Positions 1-9,900 of a stretch of 23,992 nt of DNA are shown piece after piece (within the stretch, counting starts at the first letter, position 1; every line of letters begins with the position of its first letter). A model generated the notes under the pieces. The model was not told where the DNA came from, made no database searches, and worked only from the letters and a program-made list of their open reading frames with translations. The stretch lies in contig CANQRC010000013.1 in the NCBI GenBank assembly GCA_947626155.1, positions 1-23,992 on the forward strand, read 5' to 3'. Origin of the DNA: an uncultured Clostridia bacterium (GTDB lineage: Bacteria; Bacillota; Clostridia; Christensenellales; UBA1242). A program made the translations under genes and the position numbers.

Positions 1-1
1 C

Positions 2-934
2 GAGCCTCACATAAACGACACCTTGGCAAACAACATTCATTATTTGGATGTCTTCATTCCAATGGGGCCAACGGGACCACAAGGTGAAATGGGTGCAACT
101 GGTCCTCAAGGCCCTCAGGGAGATGCCGGCCCTCAAGGCGACCAGGGAAATCAAGGCGTGGCAGGTGAGCGCGGCCCGGCAGGTCCACAAGGCCCTCAAG
201 GACTTCAGGGAGTTGAGGGAGAGCGCGGCCCGGCAGGAGAACGCGGCCCGGCAGGCCCACAGGGCCCTCAAGGGTTGCAAGGCGTGGCAGGCGAAAGAGG
301 TCCAGCTGGTCCTCAAGGTCCTCAAGGAAGACAGGGCGTTCCCGGGCCACAAGGCGTTCAAGGCGAACGCGGCCCACAAGGCGCTCCTGGCCCACAAGGT
401 GCGCGCGGCCCACAGGGCGCAACAGGGCCTTATCAAATTAAGGCGGCATATATCACCTCCTGGAATGAAAATTACAGTGGATTCGGCCCCATGGGCTACA
501 AATTGGAGGCAAACACCCGCATTCCGCTCATGCGCGAGGAAACTGACTATGGCGAGCTGATTGAGGTTGACACCACAAACAATGTAATAACTTTCAATTC
601 CACCGGCGTCTATCTTATAACTTTCACCGCCAACCCGTATGTGGATTGGCAGCAAAACTTTGCATATTTTAAAGATTATGCTGCCCTCGCCTTTCGCGAA
701 GTTGGAACGGACAACATTCTTGCCGCGGCAAACAGTTGGGCGACCGACCAACGCGCAAGCGCCATCACGGGCCAAGGTGTGTTTGTAGTCTCGGACACAA
801 ACGCAAAATATGAGCTTGTCAGCGTCAGCAAAAAGACAACTTATTTGCTTGCGGCGGACATCGCCTATTCCGAAACAGAATCCTATTTTTCAAGCGTTTT
901 GGCAAGCATTGTAATAATAAAATTAAGCCCATAA
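2..934 (+). CDS. Collagen-like triple-helix surface/spore protein (5' end outside window)
   Basis: The frame is open from base 2 with no stop before the first possible start, a TTG at 23 that has no Shine-Dalgarno sequence. The true start therefore probably lies upstream and the gene is partial. A short non-collagen stretch (23-64) leads into 41 uninterrupted Gly-X-Y triplets (65-433), rich in GPQ, GER and GPA. A C-terminal domain of about 165 residues follows, with alternating hydrophobic strands and no Cys. Triplet repeats of this kind form collagen-like triple helices. A globular head behind the stalk recalls BclA-type exosporium proteins, where the head drives trimerisation. No sortase motif or membrane segment is visible at the C-terminus. 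Spore or cell-surface location is inferred from the family. The triplet region is much richer in G+C than the rest of the window, as Gly/Pro codons require. The gene ends in the terminator at 925-960. Confidence 0.9.
   Translation, partial: EPHINDTLANNIHYLDVFIPMGPTGPQGEMGATGPQGPQGDAGPQGDQGNQGVAGERGPAGPQGPQGLQGVEGERGPAGERGPAGPQGPQGLQGVAGERGPAGPQGPQGRQGVPGPQGVQGERGPQGAPGPQGARGPQGATGPYQIKAAYITSWNENYSGFGPMGYKLEANTRIPLMREETDYGELIEVDTTNNVITFNSTGVYLITFTANPYVDWQQNFAYFKDYAALAFREVGTDNILAAANSWATDQRASAITGQGVFVVSDTNAKYELVSVSKKTTYLLAADIAYSETESYFSSVLASIVIIKLSP
155..334 (+). repeat. Higher-order repeat inside the collagen stalk
   Basis: Three successive blocks carry the same triplet order: GV(A/E)-GER-GPA-GPQ-GPQ-G(L/R)Q. 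They lie at 155-208 (6 triplets), 209-280 (8 triplets, with an extra GER-GPA pair inserted) and 281-334 (6 triplets). The near-identical DNA and the insertion of whole triplets suggest growth of the stalk by in-frame slippage or unequal recombination. Confidence 0.8.
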
Positions 935-960
935 AATTGGGCTTTTATTTTTAGTTTTTT
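925..960 (+). terminator. Rho-independent terminator after the collagen-like gene
   Basis: A 7-bp stem (925-931 with 938-944, core AAGCCC/GGGCTT) has a 6-base loop and is followed by a T-rich tract to 960. The stem overlaps the TAA stop at 932-934. The facing minus-strand gene ends at 971. The hairpin may also act on that strand, but the T-run there is poorer. Confidence 0.85.
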
Positions 961-970
961 GCTTTTTTGT

Positions 971-1522
971 TTAAGAAATCAAAAACTTGGCAACATCTAA
1001 AACACACTTATCCAGCGCGTCAAGATAGCGCCTGTTGATTTCTGGCGAATACAAAACCGCCTTGCTTTGAATGTCAATCAAATCCTTTGGCTTTAGTTGA
1101 AGTTGGTCAACAATTCCCTCGCACAAAAGGTTGCTAATCACCATGAGTGCGTTGTTTTTGTTTATGTTTCGCATCTGCATAGCGTAGGTGAGAAGTTCGG
1201 TGTCGTTGACAATTTGCTCTAAGGCGGGGTTCAAAAAGAATTCCAATTTTTCAAGCGCAAATTCGTTTCCGTTTGCTCCCGCCAAAATCTCCCAGCCAAG
1301 ATAATAGTTGTAGTTTATCATAAGCCTGTCAGGCACACCCTTGTTGAAAAAGTAAGCCACACAGTCTTGCGCAACGCAGTCGTCCATAATTGCCCTCGTG
1401 CAAATGTCCGCAAAAACATCGTTGAAGACTTTTGCACTCTTTGCGCTTTCAAGCACCTGTCGCCTGATTTTTAGAAAGCCGTCGTAAGCGTCCTTTCGTT
1501 TTGTAAAATCGCTGTAATCCAA
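971..1522 (-). CDS. Hypothetical protein, 183 aa
   Basis: I do not recognise a family. The protein is soluble-looking, mostly helical by composition, with no signal peptide, membrane segment or metal-binding motif. It has four Cys, including two close together (DDCVAQDCVAYFF, about residues 48-60), and a Leu-rich middle. The start is a TTG at 1522-1520. The choice is supported by a strong Shine-Dalgarno (AGAGGTG) about five bases upstream and by a promoter with a -10 at 1544-1549, which leaves a leader of only about 15 bases. It lies 54 bases downstream of the DUF975-like gene on the same strand but has its own promoter. Function unknown. Confidence 0.8.
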   Translation of the reverse strand: MDYSDFTKRKDAYDGFLKIRRQVLESAKSAKVFNDVFADICTRAIMDDCVAQDCVAYFFNKGVPDRLMINYNYYLGWEILAGANGNEFALEKLEFFLNPALEQIVNDTELLTYAMQMRNINKNNALMVISNLLCEGIVDQLQLKPKDLIDIQSKAVLYSPEINRRYLDALDKCVLDVAKFLIS

Positions 1523-1543
1523 TTTGCACCTCTTTATATGTGA

Positions 1544-1572
1544 ATTATAGCGAAAAATTCAAAAAAATACAA
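1544..1572 (-). promoter_or_regulatory. Sigma-A-type promoter for the 183-aa protein gene
   Basis: On the minus strand, TTGTAT (1572-1567), a 17-bp spacer and a perfect TATAAT (1549-1544) lie just upstream of the TTG start at 1522. Predicted +1 is near 1537, so the leader holds little more than the Shine-Dalgarno sequence. Confidence 0.75.
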
Positions 1573-1576
1573 GCAA

Positions 1577-2458
1577 TTAAGGTGTTTTTTGCCACATTTT
1601 TGCCACTTTGTTGTTTTTCGCCTCAATGTAGCAGTCGGCAACGGAAATTTCAACAATAGGAAGCGCCACCAAAATTATGTCCAACATCCCGGCAAGCGTG
1701 AGGAAGATGATATAAAAATATGGCGGAACAAACATAAACGCATCAAAGAAGAGAATAAGCAAAAACATCATTGTGACCGCCACGCAAACAGTGGAGAGCG
1801 CAATAAGTTTGTTTAAAAATATTTTCCACTTAAAGCCTTGGGTCATTTCTTTTGAAAGGGCAAGCACGCCGCGAACGTCAATTTTGTCACTTTCAAAAAT
1901 GATGATTGGGCAAAAGGCATATTGCAGCATCACAATCACCCCGGGCACAATCAAAAGACAGGAAAAGAAAAGTGTCAAAAACATTCTTATCACAAAAACG
2001 CAAAAAATCTTGATTGTTTTTTTGATTGAAACAAAAAGTTCTTCAAATTTGTATTGTTTTTCCGCCTCAACTTTGTAAACAAAGCCATAAATTCCCGCCT
2101 CGAAATAAACAAACAAAAGAAGTGGCAGCCCCAAACTTACAATTGGCAAAAGCGCTGAAACAAAAATTGCAAAAAGCATGATAAGGTTTGCATACATTAT
2201 GTCGTTCATCGGTCGGTTGACTTCAACATAAAAATTGTTTTGTTTCATAAAAACGTCAAAGAATTTGTCGTTTTCAAAATCGTTTGAAGTATTTTTATTT
2301 GAATTTTCTGCAATTAAATTATCAGAAAAATTGCTAGAAAATTGATTTTTTTCAATTTTTTTGGCGTTTTTTTGATTTTTTTGAGAATTTTTTGTTGTTT
2401 TTTTGCTATTTTTTAATTTATTTTTATTTTGCGCTTTATTTATTTTTTCTTTTTCCAT
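1577..2458 (-). CDS. DUF975-like polytopic membrane protein with Lys/Asn-rich N-terminal tail
   Basis: The 293-residue protein has two parts. Residues 1 to about 70 are low-complexity and very basic (Lys, Asn, Gln, Ser). From about residue 85 there are five or six hydrophobic segments. Between them lies an amphipathic stretch (about residues 200-215) with ALSKEMTQGFKWKIF, which resembles the 'ALR.S..MMKGHKWKLF' segment I recall from DUF975-type membrane proteins. I infer family membership from this motif and the membrane layout. The family's biochemical role is not known to me. The ATG at 2458 has no Shine-Dalgarno sequence. A TAATAT lies seven bases upstream of it, but the matching -35 is poor. 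It follows the cardiolipin synthase gene, separated by that gene's terminator. Confidence 0.75.
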   Translation of the reverse strand: MEKEKINKAQNKNKLKNSKKTTKNSQKNQKNAKKIEKNQFSSNFSDNLIAENSNKNTSNDFENDKFFDVFMKQNNFYVEVNRPMNDIMYANLIMLFAIFVSALLPIVSLGLPLLLFVYFEAGIYGFVYKVEAEKQYKFEELFVSIKKTIKIFCVFVIRMFLTLFFSCLLIVPGVIVMLQYAFCPIIIFESDKIDVRGVLALSKEMTQGFKWKIFLNKLIALSTVCVAVTMMFLLILFFDAFMFVPPYFYIIFLTLAGMLDIILVALPIVEISVADCYIEAKNNKVAKMWQKTP

Positions 2459-2474
2459 AGAAAAAATATTAACA

Positions 2475-2504
2475 AAAAAGATGCCTTTTATACAGCATCT
2501 TTTT
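2475..2504 (-). terminator. Rho-independent terminator of the giant gene-cls operon
   Basis: A perfect 10-bp inverted repeat (2475-2484 with 2495-2504, AAAAAGATGC/GCATCTTTTT) has a 10-base loop. Read on the minus strand it sits directly after the cls stop codon (2507-2509) and its 3' arm ends in a T-run. It also lies immediately upstream of the DUF975-like gene. Confidence 0.85.
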
Positions 2505-2506
2505 GA

Positions 2507-3958
2507 TTATAAAATTGGTGAGAAAAGCCTGAAAATTGCCTGTGCAAATTTGGTGAGCCACCTCTTCTTTTTAAAGTAAACTAGGTCGGCTTTTTGGCAG
2601 TGCTTCAAGTCCTCGTTGTAATAGCCGTTAAACTGAGCATTGAGTTCTTTGGAATACATAATCACCGTGTCCTCAAAGTTAAGCCCAAAACTGCGGTGGT
2701 CAAGGTTGCAAGTTCCAATTGAGAGAACGTTGTCGTCAACCACAATCGCCTTGCTGTGAAGAAAGCCGTCATACAAATATGCCTCAGCGCCAAGTTCCAC
2801 AACCTCTTTCAGGTAAGAAAGCGAAACCCAAAAAATTGTTCTGTAATCGGGCTTTGATGGCAACATCAACTTCACTTTAACGCCGCTGGCAATGGCAATT
2901 CTAAGCGCCGACATAAACGCGTTGTCTGGGATGAAGTATGGCGTTTGAATAAGCACTTGCTTTTTGGCATTTGTTATCATTTTGATAAACACTTCTTTTA
3001 TGCTTTGAACATCGCTGTCCGGTCCGGACGTGACAACTTGAAGTGACACATCGCCGCTGACGGATGGCGCTGGGAAAAGCCCGTCATTTATATATTTTCC
3101 AGAAGTGTAATTTTCCTTTTTGACATATCGCCAATCGTTGAGAAAAATGTTTTGAAGCGGATAAACGCCCGAACCTTCAATCCTAAGGTGTGTGTCGCGC
3201 CAAGGCGAAAGTTTTTCTTCTTTGCCCATGTGGTCGTCGCGAAGATTTATTCCGCCCGTGTAGGCAACTTTTCCGTCAATCACCACAATTTTTTTGTGGT
3301 TTCTGTAATTGAGTTTTAAGTTAATCAAGCGGATGTGCGCAAAAGGTGGAAAGAATTCCGCAACTTCGCCACCCGCCTTTGTCAACTTCCTAAAAAAGCG
3401 CCTTGGGGCTTTAAGGCAGCCAATACTGTCATAAATCAGTTTGACCTTAACCCCCTCTTTGGCTTTTTTAATGAGAATGTCCATGATTCTTTTGCCAGTT
3501 TCGTCGTCGGCAAAGATGTAATACTCAATATTTATGCTCTGTTTCGCTTTTTCAAGGTCCTTCGCCAGCGCTTCAAGTTTGTCCTTCCCCCACGTGAAAA
3601 TTTTTACCTCGTTGTAAGGGCAAAGTGTTGCCCCGTAGTTGTAGCAACACTTAATCAGCCCCTCATTTTGCACCAACTTTCCAAGTTCGCCATCGCCGCT
3701 CATCATATATTTGTTTATGGCTTCGTCATAACCCACCTCGTAAAGCTTGTGATTTGAAATCATTCGCTTAACACGAAAGGACAGTCCGCTTCCAAAACAA
3801 ATGTAAAGAATGTAGCCCACAAAAGGCAAAATTGTGATGATTGTTGTCCAACTGATGACGCTTGCAATTTTCTTGCGTTCCAGAAAGACCATGAAAAGGA
3901 AGAGCAAAAAATTTAAACTAATGTAGGCAATAAATACCCAAAACCAAACATCCAGCAT
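2507..3958 (-). CDS. cls: Cardiolipin synthase (phospholipase D family)
   Basis: This 483-residue protein is the usual length for a bacterial cardiolipin synthase, which condenses two phosphatidylglycerols into cardiolipin and glycerol at the cytoplasmic membrane. Two N-terminal hydrophobic segments (about residues 4-26 and 33-57) are followed by two phospholipase D domains. Each has an HxKxxxxD catalytic motif: HKKIVVID near residue 221 with GGIN after it, and HSKAIVVD near residue 401 with GTCNLDHRS after it. A TTG at 3961 lies in frame, but the ATG at 3958 is better placed: GGGGAG lies six bases upstream of the ATG and only three upstream of the TTG. That ribosome-binding site is inside the last codons of the giant gene, whose stop ends at 3962, so the two genes are probably translationally coupled. 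The terminator at 2475-2504 follows. Confidence 0.95.
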   Translation of the reverse strand: MLDVWFWVFIAYISLNFLLFLFMVFLERKKIASVISWTTIITILPFVGYILYICFGSGLSFRVKRMISNHKLYEVGYDEAINKYMMSGDGELGKLVQNEGLIKCCYNYGATLCPYNEVKIFTWGKDKLEALAKDLEKAKQSINIEYYIFADDETGKRIMDILIKKAKEGVKVKLIYDSIGCLKAPRRFFRKLTKAGGEVAEFFPPFAHIRLINLKLNYRNHKKIVVIDGKVAYTGGINLRDDHMGKEEKLSPWRDTHLRIEGSGVYPLQNIFLNDWRYVKKENYTSGKYINDGLFPAPSVSGDVSLQVVTSGPDSDVQSIKEVFIKMITNAKKQVLIQTPYFIPDNAFMSALRIAIASGVKVKLMLPSKPDYRTIFWVSLSYLKEVVELGAEAYLYDGFLHSKAIVVDDNVLSIGTCNLDHRSFGLNFEDTVIMYSKELNAQFNGYYNEDLKHCQKADLVYFKKKRWLTKFAQAIFRLFSPIL

Positions 3959-3961
3959 CAA

Positions 3962-6900
3962 TTACTCCCCTTTTTGAACATTAAATGTAACTCTGTAAAC
4001 AAGTGAGTCGTCGTCCACGGTCACACAAGCAAGATAGGTTTTTGTTGCCGAAGCTTGCACTGTTTCATAAGTCAGATTTTCTGCTTCTGTAAGTTCGTGA
4101 ATCTCATCGTTAAGTGTGTCGCCAAAACTGTAGAATGTTATAGCCATATCATTCGTCACGCCCGAAACTTTTAATTCGTCCATAAGATATTTAAGAACAT
4201 CTTCCTTTGGAGTTGAAGTTGAATCAGGTTTATCAATGATAAAGTAGTTGTTGCTAGCGCTAGGGCGAACAAAATTAATTTTAACTTTGTAAAACAAGTA
4301 TTCCTTAGTTTCAACATCGTCTGCAGTGGTTGTCTTTGTTATCTTAGCAATAAGATACTTTGTTGAAGTTCCCCAGTTTACAGTTAGGCTATTAACATTT
4401 TCAGTAACCAAGCAGCCCGACGCAAATGCAGAGAACTCTCTATAATTTGGATCAATTGTATAAGTTGTGCCGCCTGTTGTGCCCGTCAAGTCAAGTTTAG
4501 TGGATATTAAACTTGTCAAACCGGAAGTGGCAAAGCTGTTTGTGGTGAGATTTTGAAGGCCAAGCGTGAGGCTAAGTTCCACCTCTTGGCTTTCATGGAA
4601 GTAAATTTTTACATCGGTGAATACATAATTTGCTTTTCCTTCTGCGGTATATTTTATTCCGTAAACACCTGAAATATAGCCCTTTTGCAAGTCTTCTGCT
4701 GTTAGTTCTATGTTCTCGGTAAGTTTTGTCAATGTCTGCCCATCAATCTTATACAGCTCAGCGGATTCGTCGCTAATTTCAAGGAATTGCTTTAGTTCAC
4801 TAAGAATTGCCGAGGCTTCCAAAACATTCTTGCTTGTCGTGGCGCCTGTTTCCTCATCAGCTTCTTCAGTTGTGACTGTTCTTGTGGCGACAAGATTCAT
4901 CTTGTCTGGAATTCCAACTTGGAAGTTGAAAGTCATATCAAGGTAGAATTGTTTAGCCCCAGTGTCAACCGTGGCATTGACAATAATGTAGAAGTGCTTT
5001 GTTGTGTTTTGATTGAGTATGAAGTATAAAGTTGGCTCTGACATTGGTGTTGCGTTTTGAAACTCGTAGTAGTCAATTGAGTTGACCGTTGCGCCATTCA
5101 AGGCAGCTGCCGCCTCCTCTTTAACATAAGCGTTAAGTTGAGCGGTGTAGAACATATTGGTTTCGTAGGTGTGAATGTTGACATCCTTATCTTTTTCTGT
5201 TTTGTAATCATAAACATAGAAGAGGACTTGCCTTGAATCAACAGATGTCACCTTTCCGTCACTACCCTTCTTCACACAGACAAATTCTTTTGTGAATGTG
5301 TAGCCGGTAATTTCACGTGCGGAAATATCAGCAACTTGGCTAAGTTCGCCCGTGTTGACATTTCGAACAAATAAGTTATAACTATCACTCGCTTGCACCC
5401 CAAAAACTTCTTTCAGTGCGTTTTCTACGTTTGTCTTAGCAACCGTGCCGTCCGCCTCTCTCTTGATTGTTTGAACGGCGGATTGCGTGTTTTGAGTGAA
5501 GTAGTAAGTCACATCGTAAACAAAGCAGTTTGAAACGGTTTCTTCTGCGAGAATGCCCAAGGAGGCAGACCTGCTGTTTTCAACAACAAGGTATTTTCTG
5601 TTCACACTTGGGTTTCCAAGTTTGTCAAAGCCCTCTTCATAAGTGATCTTGTCCCCTAGGATTAGAACGTTATTTTTTTCTTGGAGTTTATAGATTGTGT
5701 AAGAGTAGTTGTTTCCCTTCTGAGTTGTAGGTGCAAACAATTCGTCAAGCCTGTAGTTTGACCTAGAAACACCAAGCAGTTTTGTTCTGTTGTCACTGTT
5801 AACTTTGTCGTCTTTAAGAGGGCCAGTTTCTGTCGTATTGTCATAAACCCAGAAGTCAACATCCACAAGATAGGTTGTTGTGCCAACCTGCGCCAAGAAC
5901 GAACGCTTGTTAAGCCCAGGATTAAATGTTGCATCAATTGAATAGTTGTCGCTGTCGCTAATTTTTTCCAATGAATTTGTAGTTTTGTCGAGTTTAAACC
6001 ACTCTACATCGTCTGTAAATTTTTCAGTATCAAGACTGTTAAGAGTAAATCCGTCTCCGTTTTTTACAACCTTAGTATATTGCAAAGCGCTTGCCGTGTT
6101 GGAGTAAACCGTCATTTCCACAGTAAATAGTTTTTCTGTGAATGTTCCTTTTTCCCCACGCCCGGTGGCCAAGATTGTAAGCGTGTAGGTTCCTGTGTTT
6201 GCAAAGGTGTAGTAGTCAACATTGTTGTAAGGAACATAAGTTTCAGAAGATTCACCCTCCTTATAGGCAACCATATGATAGTGTTTGTTGTGAAGAATGC
6301 CTGTGTCTATTGAGCCAAACAACTTTCTAAGGTCAACCTTTTCGCCAACCGCCGCCGACAAATGGATGCCACTTGGTGAAATTGTACCGCTTTCAGGCAG
6401 CTTTTTCTCGGCGGTTATGGTAGGCTCTCTCGCACTTGATACATAAACTTCATTGTTAGAGGCTATAAGATATTGATATACTACCTCTTCAGCATATTCG
6501 CCGTCAGAAGAGTGTTTAAACTGCCAAATTCCATCACTTCCGATGCTTGCTTCCTCTTTCCAATCATCTATATGGTTTAACGCCATTTTAGCGGTTCCAA
6601 CATACATCTTTTCTTTATTGGTCATTTTGGATATATCATATTCATACATTCCATCATTCCCAGAGATGTTTGCATAAATGTTCACCGCAAGACCATCACT
6701 TGTAGGGTCAAAAGCTGTGGTTGTTGTGATAGTTCCGTTTTCGTCAATGTAAGCAGCGCCACCAAGGCTTCCGCCTGATACAGCACTGGTGTCAATATCA
6801 AAGTACAGCTTATATGGTTTGAACTCTGAAATGCAATTTGAAGATAATTTAATTCCGTCAAACCTGTTATAATGGAACATTCCAGCCCATTCCTGATAAG

Positions 6901-9900
6901 GAATTACATAATAACAGTTCTCACCCTCGCCAACTTTTAAATATTCAAGAACAGACTTTGCCTCTTGTTCTTGCAAACTTGACAGACCAAGATAAACTTC
7001 AAACTCAGGTTCTACTCGGTAAAGTTCTTGTTTGTTTGTGTTTGATTCATTATATAAGAAGTAAAGTTGTTCGGTCTTGTGAGCATTCTCTCTTACATCC
7101 CCGCTAAGCTCTGATGGGTCGTTGATTCGAAGCGTAATGTTGTCATTATATGTGACGAAAGCAGTTGCTGTGTTGTTGGAAACACCGACATTATTATACT
7201 TCATTGTGATACCAGTTGTTTCTTCCGCACTTCCACCTTCTCTTTGCGAAATTACAGCGGTGAACGTTTTAGTTGTAATATTGTTAGCCTGATAGTTATA
7301 TTCTCCAACTATAATTGGGTAATACTTTGTAACTGTCCAATCCGACTTGTTTTCGACCTCGAATGTGCGCGCTGCCATGTTATCTGTTGTAGGTGTAATT
7401 GTAATATTGCCCCTTGTCTTTCCTGGAAGAGTAACTTCTAGCGTATTGTTGTAAACAGTTGGTCCTGTTGTCACATTCTTTGTAACTGGTTCGCCGTCCA
7501 AAACGGATTTTTTAAACAACTCTCGTTTTGTTTTTGAAATCGTAACATTTCTTACAATTTGCGCCGTTTGTGTCTCATAATTATTTGCACTGGAACCCAA
7601 AGGCATTTTGTATGTTAGCGTAACAACCATTTCTACATTTGCAATGCTGTCATTTGTCCCATATAGATAACCCTTAACAGCTGGAACGGTCCATACGTTC
7701 GTGCTGCCCTCACCATACTTTGTGCCTTGAATCAGTTGTGTTGTGTCAGAATCTTTTACAAAGAAGAATTTGCTTTCATTTGTCAAGAGCGTTGCCCCTT
7801 TTCCGCCGTCTTGCGTTTGTGGGTCACTTGACGAAACATTGATTTTTGAGTTGCCATGCTTTACTTTGAATTCAACCTTGCTTACAAATATATAACTTCT
7901 TTCATCATTATTATCGTTCACGTTTTTTTCAACACCCAAGAATTTTGACACTGTGTTTTCGAGAGAATTCTTATCAAGTGCGCCAAGAGTGGTGTCGTAT
8001 GCATAAGCGCCTATTCCGCCAATTGCAATTGGGGTTGCGTCATTTCCCTTGCCAATTCCAAGTTCCTTTTTTGTTGGAATATGGGTTTGTCCAATTGTGT
8101 GAGTTTGTTTAAGCCCAACTCCGTTGTATGTTGTTGAATAGAAGTTTTTTGCGCCAACTTTATAAGGTTCGTCTCCTTTTTCTCCTGCCTTGCAACCTTC
8201 ATATTGGAATTCAAATACTATTGTTGCGCCGTCAAGATCCTCTTTGGTGAGGCCATCACCTTTGCCTGATTGAAGTTTCCAACCCGTATCTTTTTCATCA
8301 TCTGCCGACCAAATTTCAAGGTCTGAAATTGTTTTTGGCGGTTTTTCAATTGCTTCTCCTCCCTTGCCTTCATTCGAGCCGCTCTTAGCAGTCTTAAAGG
8401 CGTCAAAAGGGCTCTTCTCATCCCCCTTCGTGAATATTCTGCCGTCTTTAAGAGTTGCGGTCATTTTTAGACCGGTGATTGTAAAGGCGGTATTACCTGT
8501 TGCAACTTGCAAAAGATTCTTATCTTTTTCATATGTAAATCCAGAGTATGTTATCCAATTGCCCGCTCTTCCCTCAATTGAAACCTCTTGATAAGCCGCG
8601 CTGAACACAAGTCCTTCGCCCTCGGTAAGAGACAGAACGCTGTTGTCTGCAAAAACCGGGTTTACGTCCGAACTTTCAATTGAGAAGTAGAATATTCCCT
8701 GATAGCCATATACATCTTTATAGGTTATATAGAAATTCTTTGTCCCAAGTGTAACCATAGGAACTGGGACTTTTACATCTTGCACCGCGCCGCTAATATC
8801 AAGCCCGTTTCTATTATATTCGTTGGAAGTTTGCACTTGAGTCCACCTACCGCCATCACTTCCAGTACTCTTCAATTTATTTGCAAATTGGGTAAAGTCG
8901 TTGTATATTGTGTCGCTGCCACTCTTCAATCCGTCTTCTGCATTGTCCCAGTAAGTGTAAGTGTAATTCTTTTCGTTCCAATTCTGGTCTCCCGTCCTTG
9001 AAATTTTTATAACAGGCAGTTGTGCGGCTTGTGTAGAGCCCGCCTGGCTTTGAACAAAGTAGAAGCTCTCGTTATTGCCGACAAGAGAGAATACATAAGG
9101 ATTGTTCACGTTGCTTACGTAAGTTCTGCCGTTGATCACCTCTTTGTCAAGGCCGGAATCAGTGTATTCAGTTGAAGATGGGCTTGATTTGTATTCAACC
9201 GTCATGCTGCTTCCTGGGATAACCTTAAACAGCAGGTTGTTGGAGTCTGTCACTGTGTCGTTGCCCCAGTTGACAGTGTAATCCATTTTAATCATGACAT
9301 AGTTGCCGTCATTTGTGCAGTGCTGACCTGCAATATTATAGTCTTTTTGTTCAACACCATAATACATCAAATAGTTCTCAGCAGGAGAGTCTGAACTTGG
9401 GTTTGTGTTAAGATCATTCTCCATGCCATATCTTGGCGCCAATCCAGTGTAGTAGTCAATATCACTCTTCCCTTGGGCATATGCAGTCTTCAAATAGTTG
9501 TCAATTACATAAGCGGTGTTAGACAACTTTTCATTTGTATTCTCAGCGGTTTCATGCTGTTCAACTGGCGTTCCGCTAAAGCCGTAAATTCCAAGCCCAA
9601 TCGTTGCCGAATCGCTGATTTTGTTTATTGCCTGCTTTGTTTTTGCATTCTTGAAGCCAAAGCCGCTCAAACTCATAAGTGATACAGTTGTGCCAGCCGT
9701 AATTTCTTGAACTTTGATTTTGTCAAGAGGATTCTCGTTATTCTTAATCTCATTTGCATTGCCCTCAACCAAAAGTTCTGTTGCCGTGCGGATTGAATAG
9801 TTAACCTCTGCATATTTTTTCGCTCCAATTGTGAGTTCGAAGTTGTAAGTCTTAACGTGATTTGTCACGTGATTTGTCACGTCGTAGTTGCTTATCTTAT

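Noticed and set aside
48..560. Overlapping frames of 170 aa (plus) and 122 aa (minus) across the collagen region
   Set aside because: They are shadows of the regular GGN-CCN triplets. Their Lys/Ala- and Leu/Arg-rich translations show only the repeat period, and neither has a ribosome-binding site.
6380..6425. LPESG inside the giant protein as a possible sortase motif
   Set aside because: It lacks the Thr of LPxTG, is about 800 residues from the C-terminus, and is not followed by a hydrophobic segment and basic tail.
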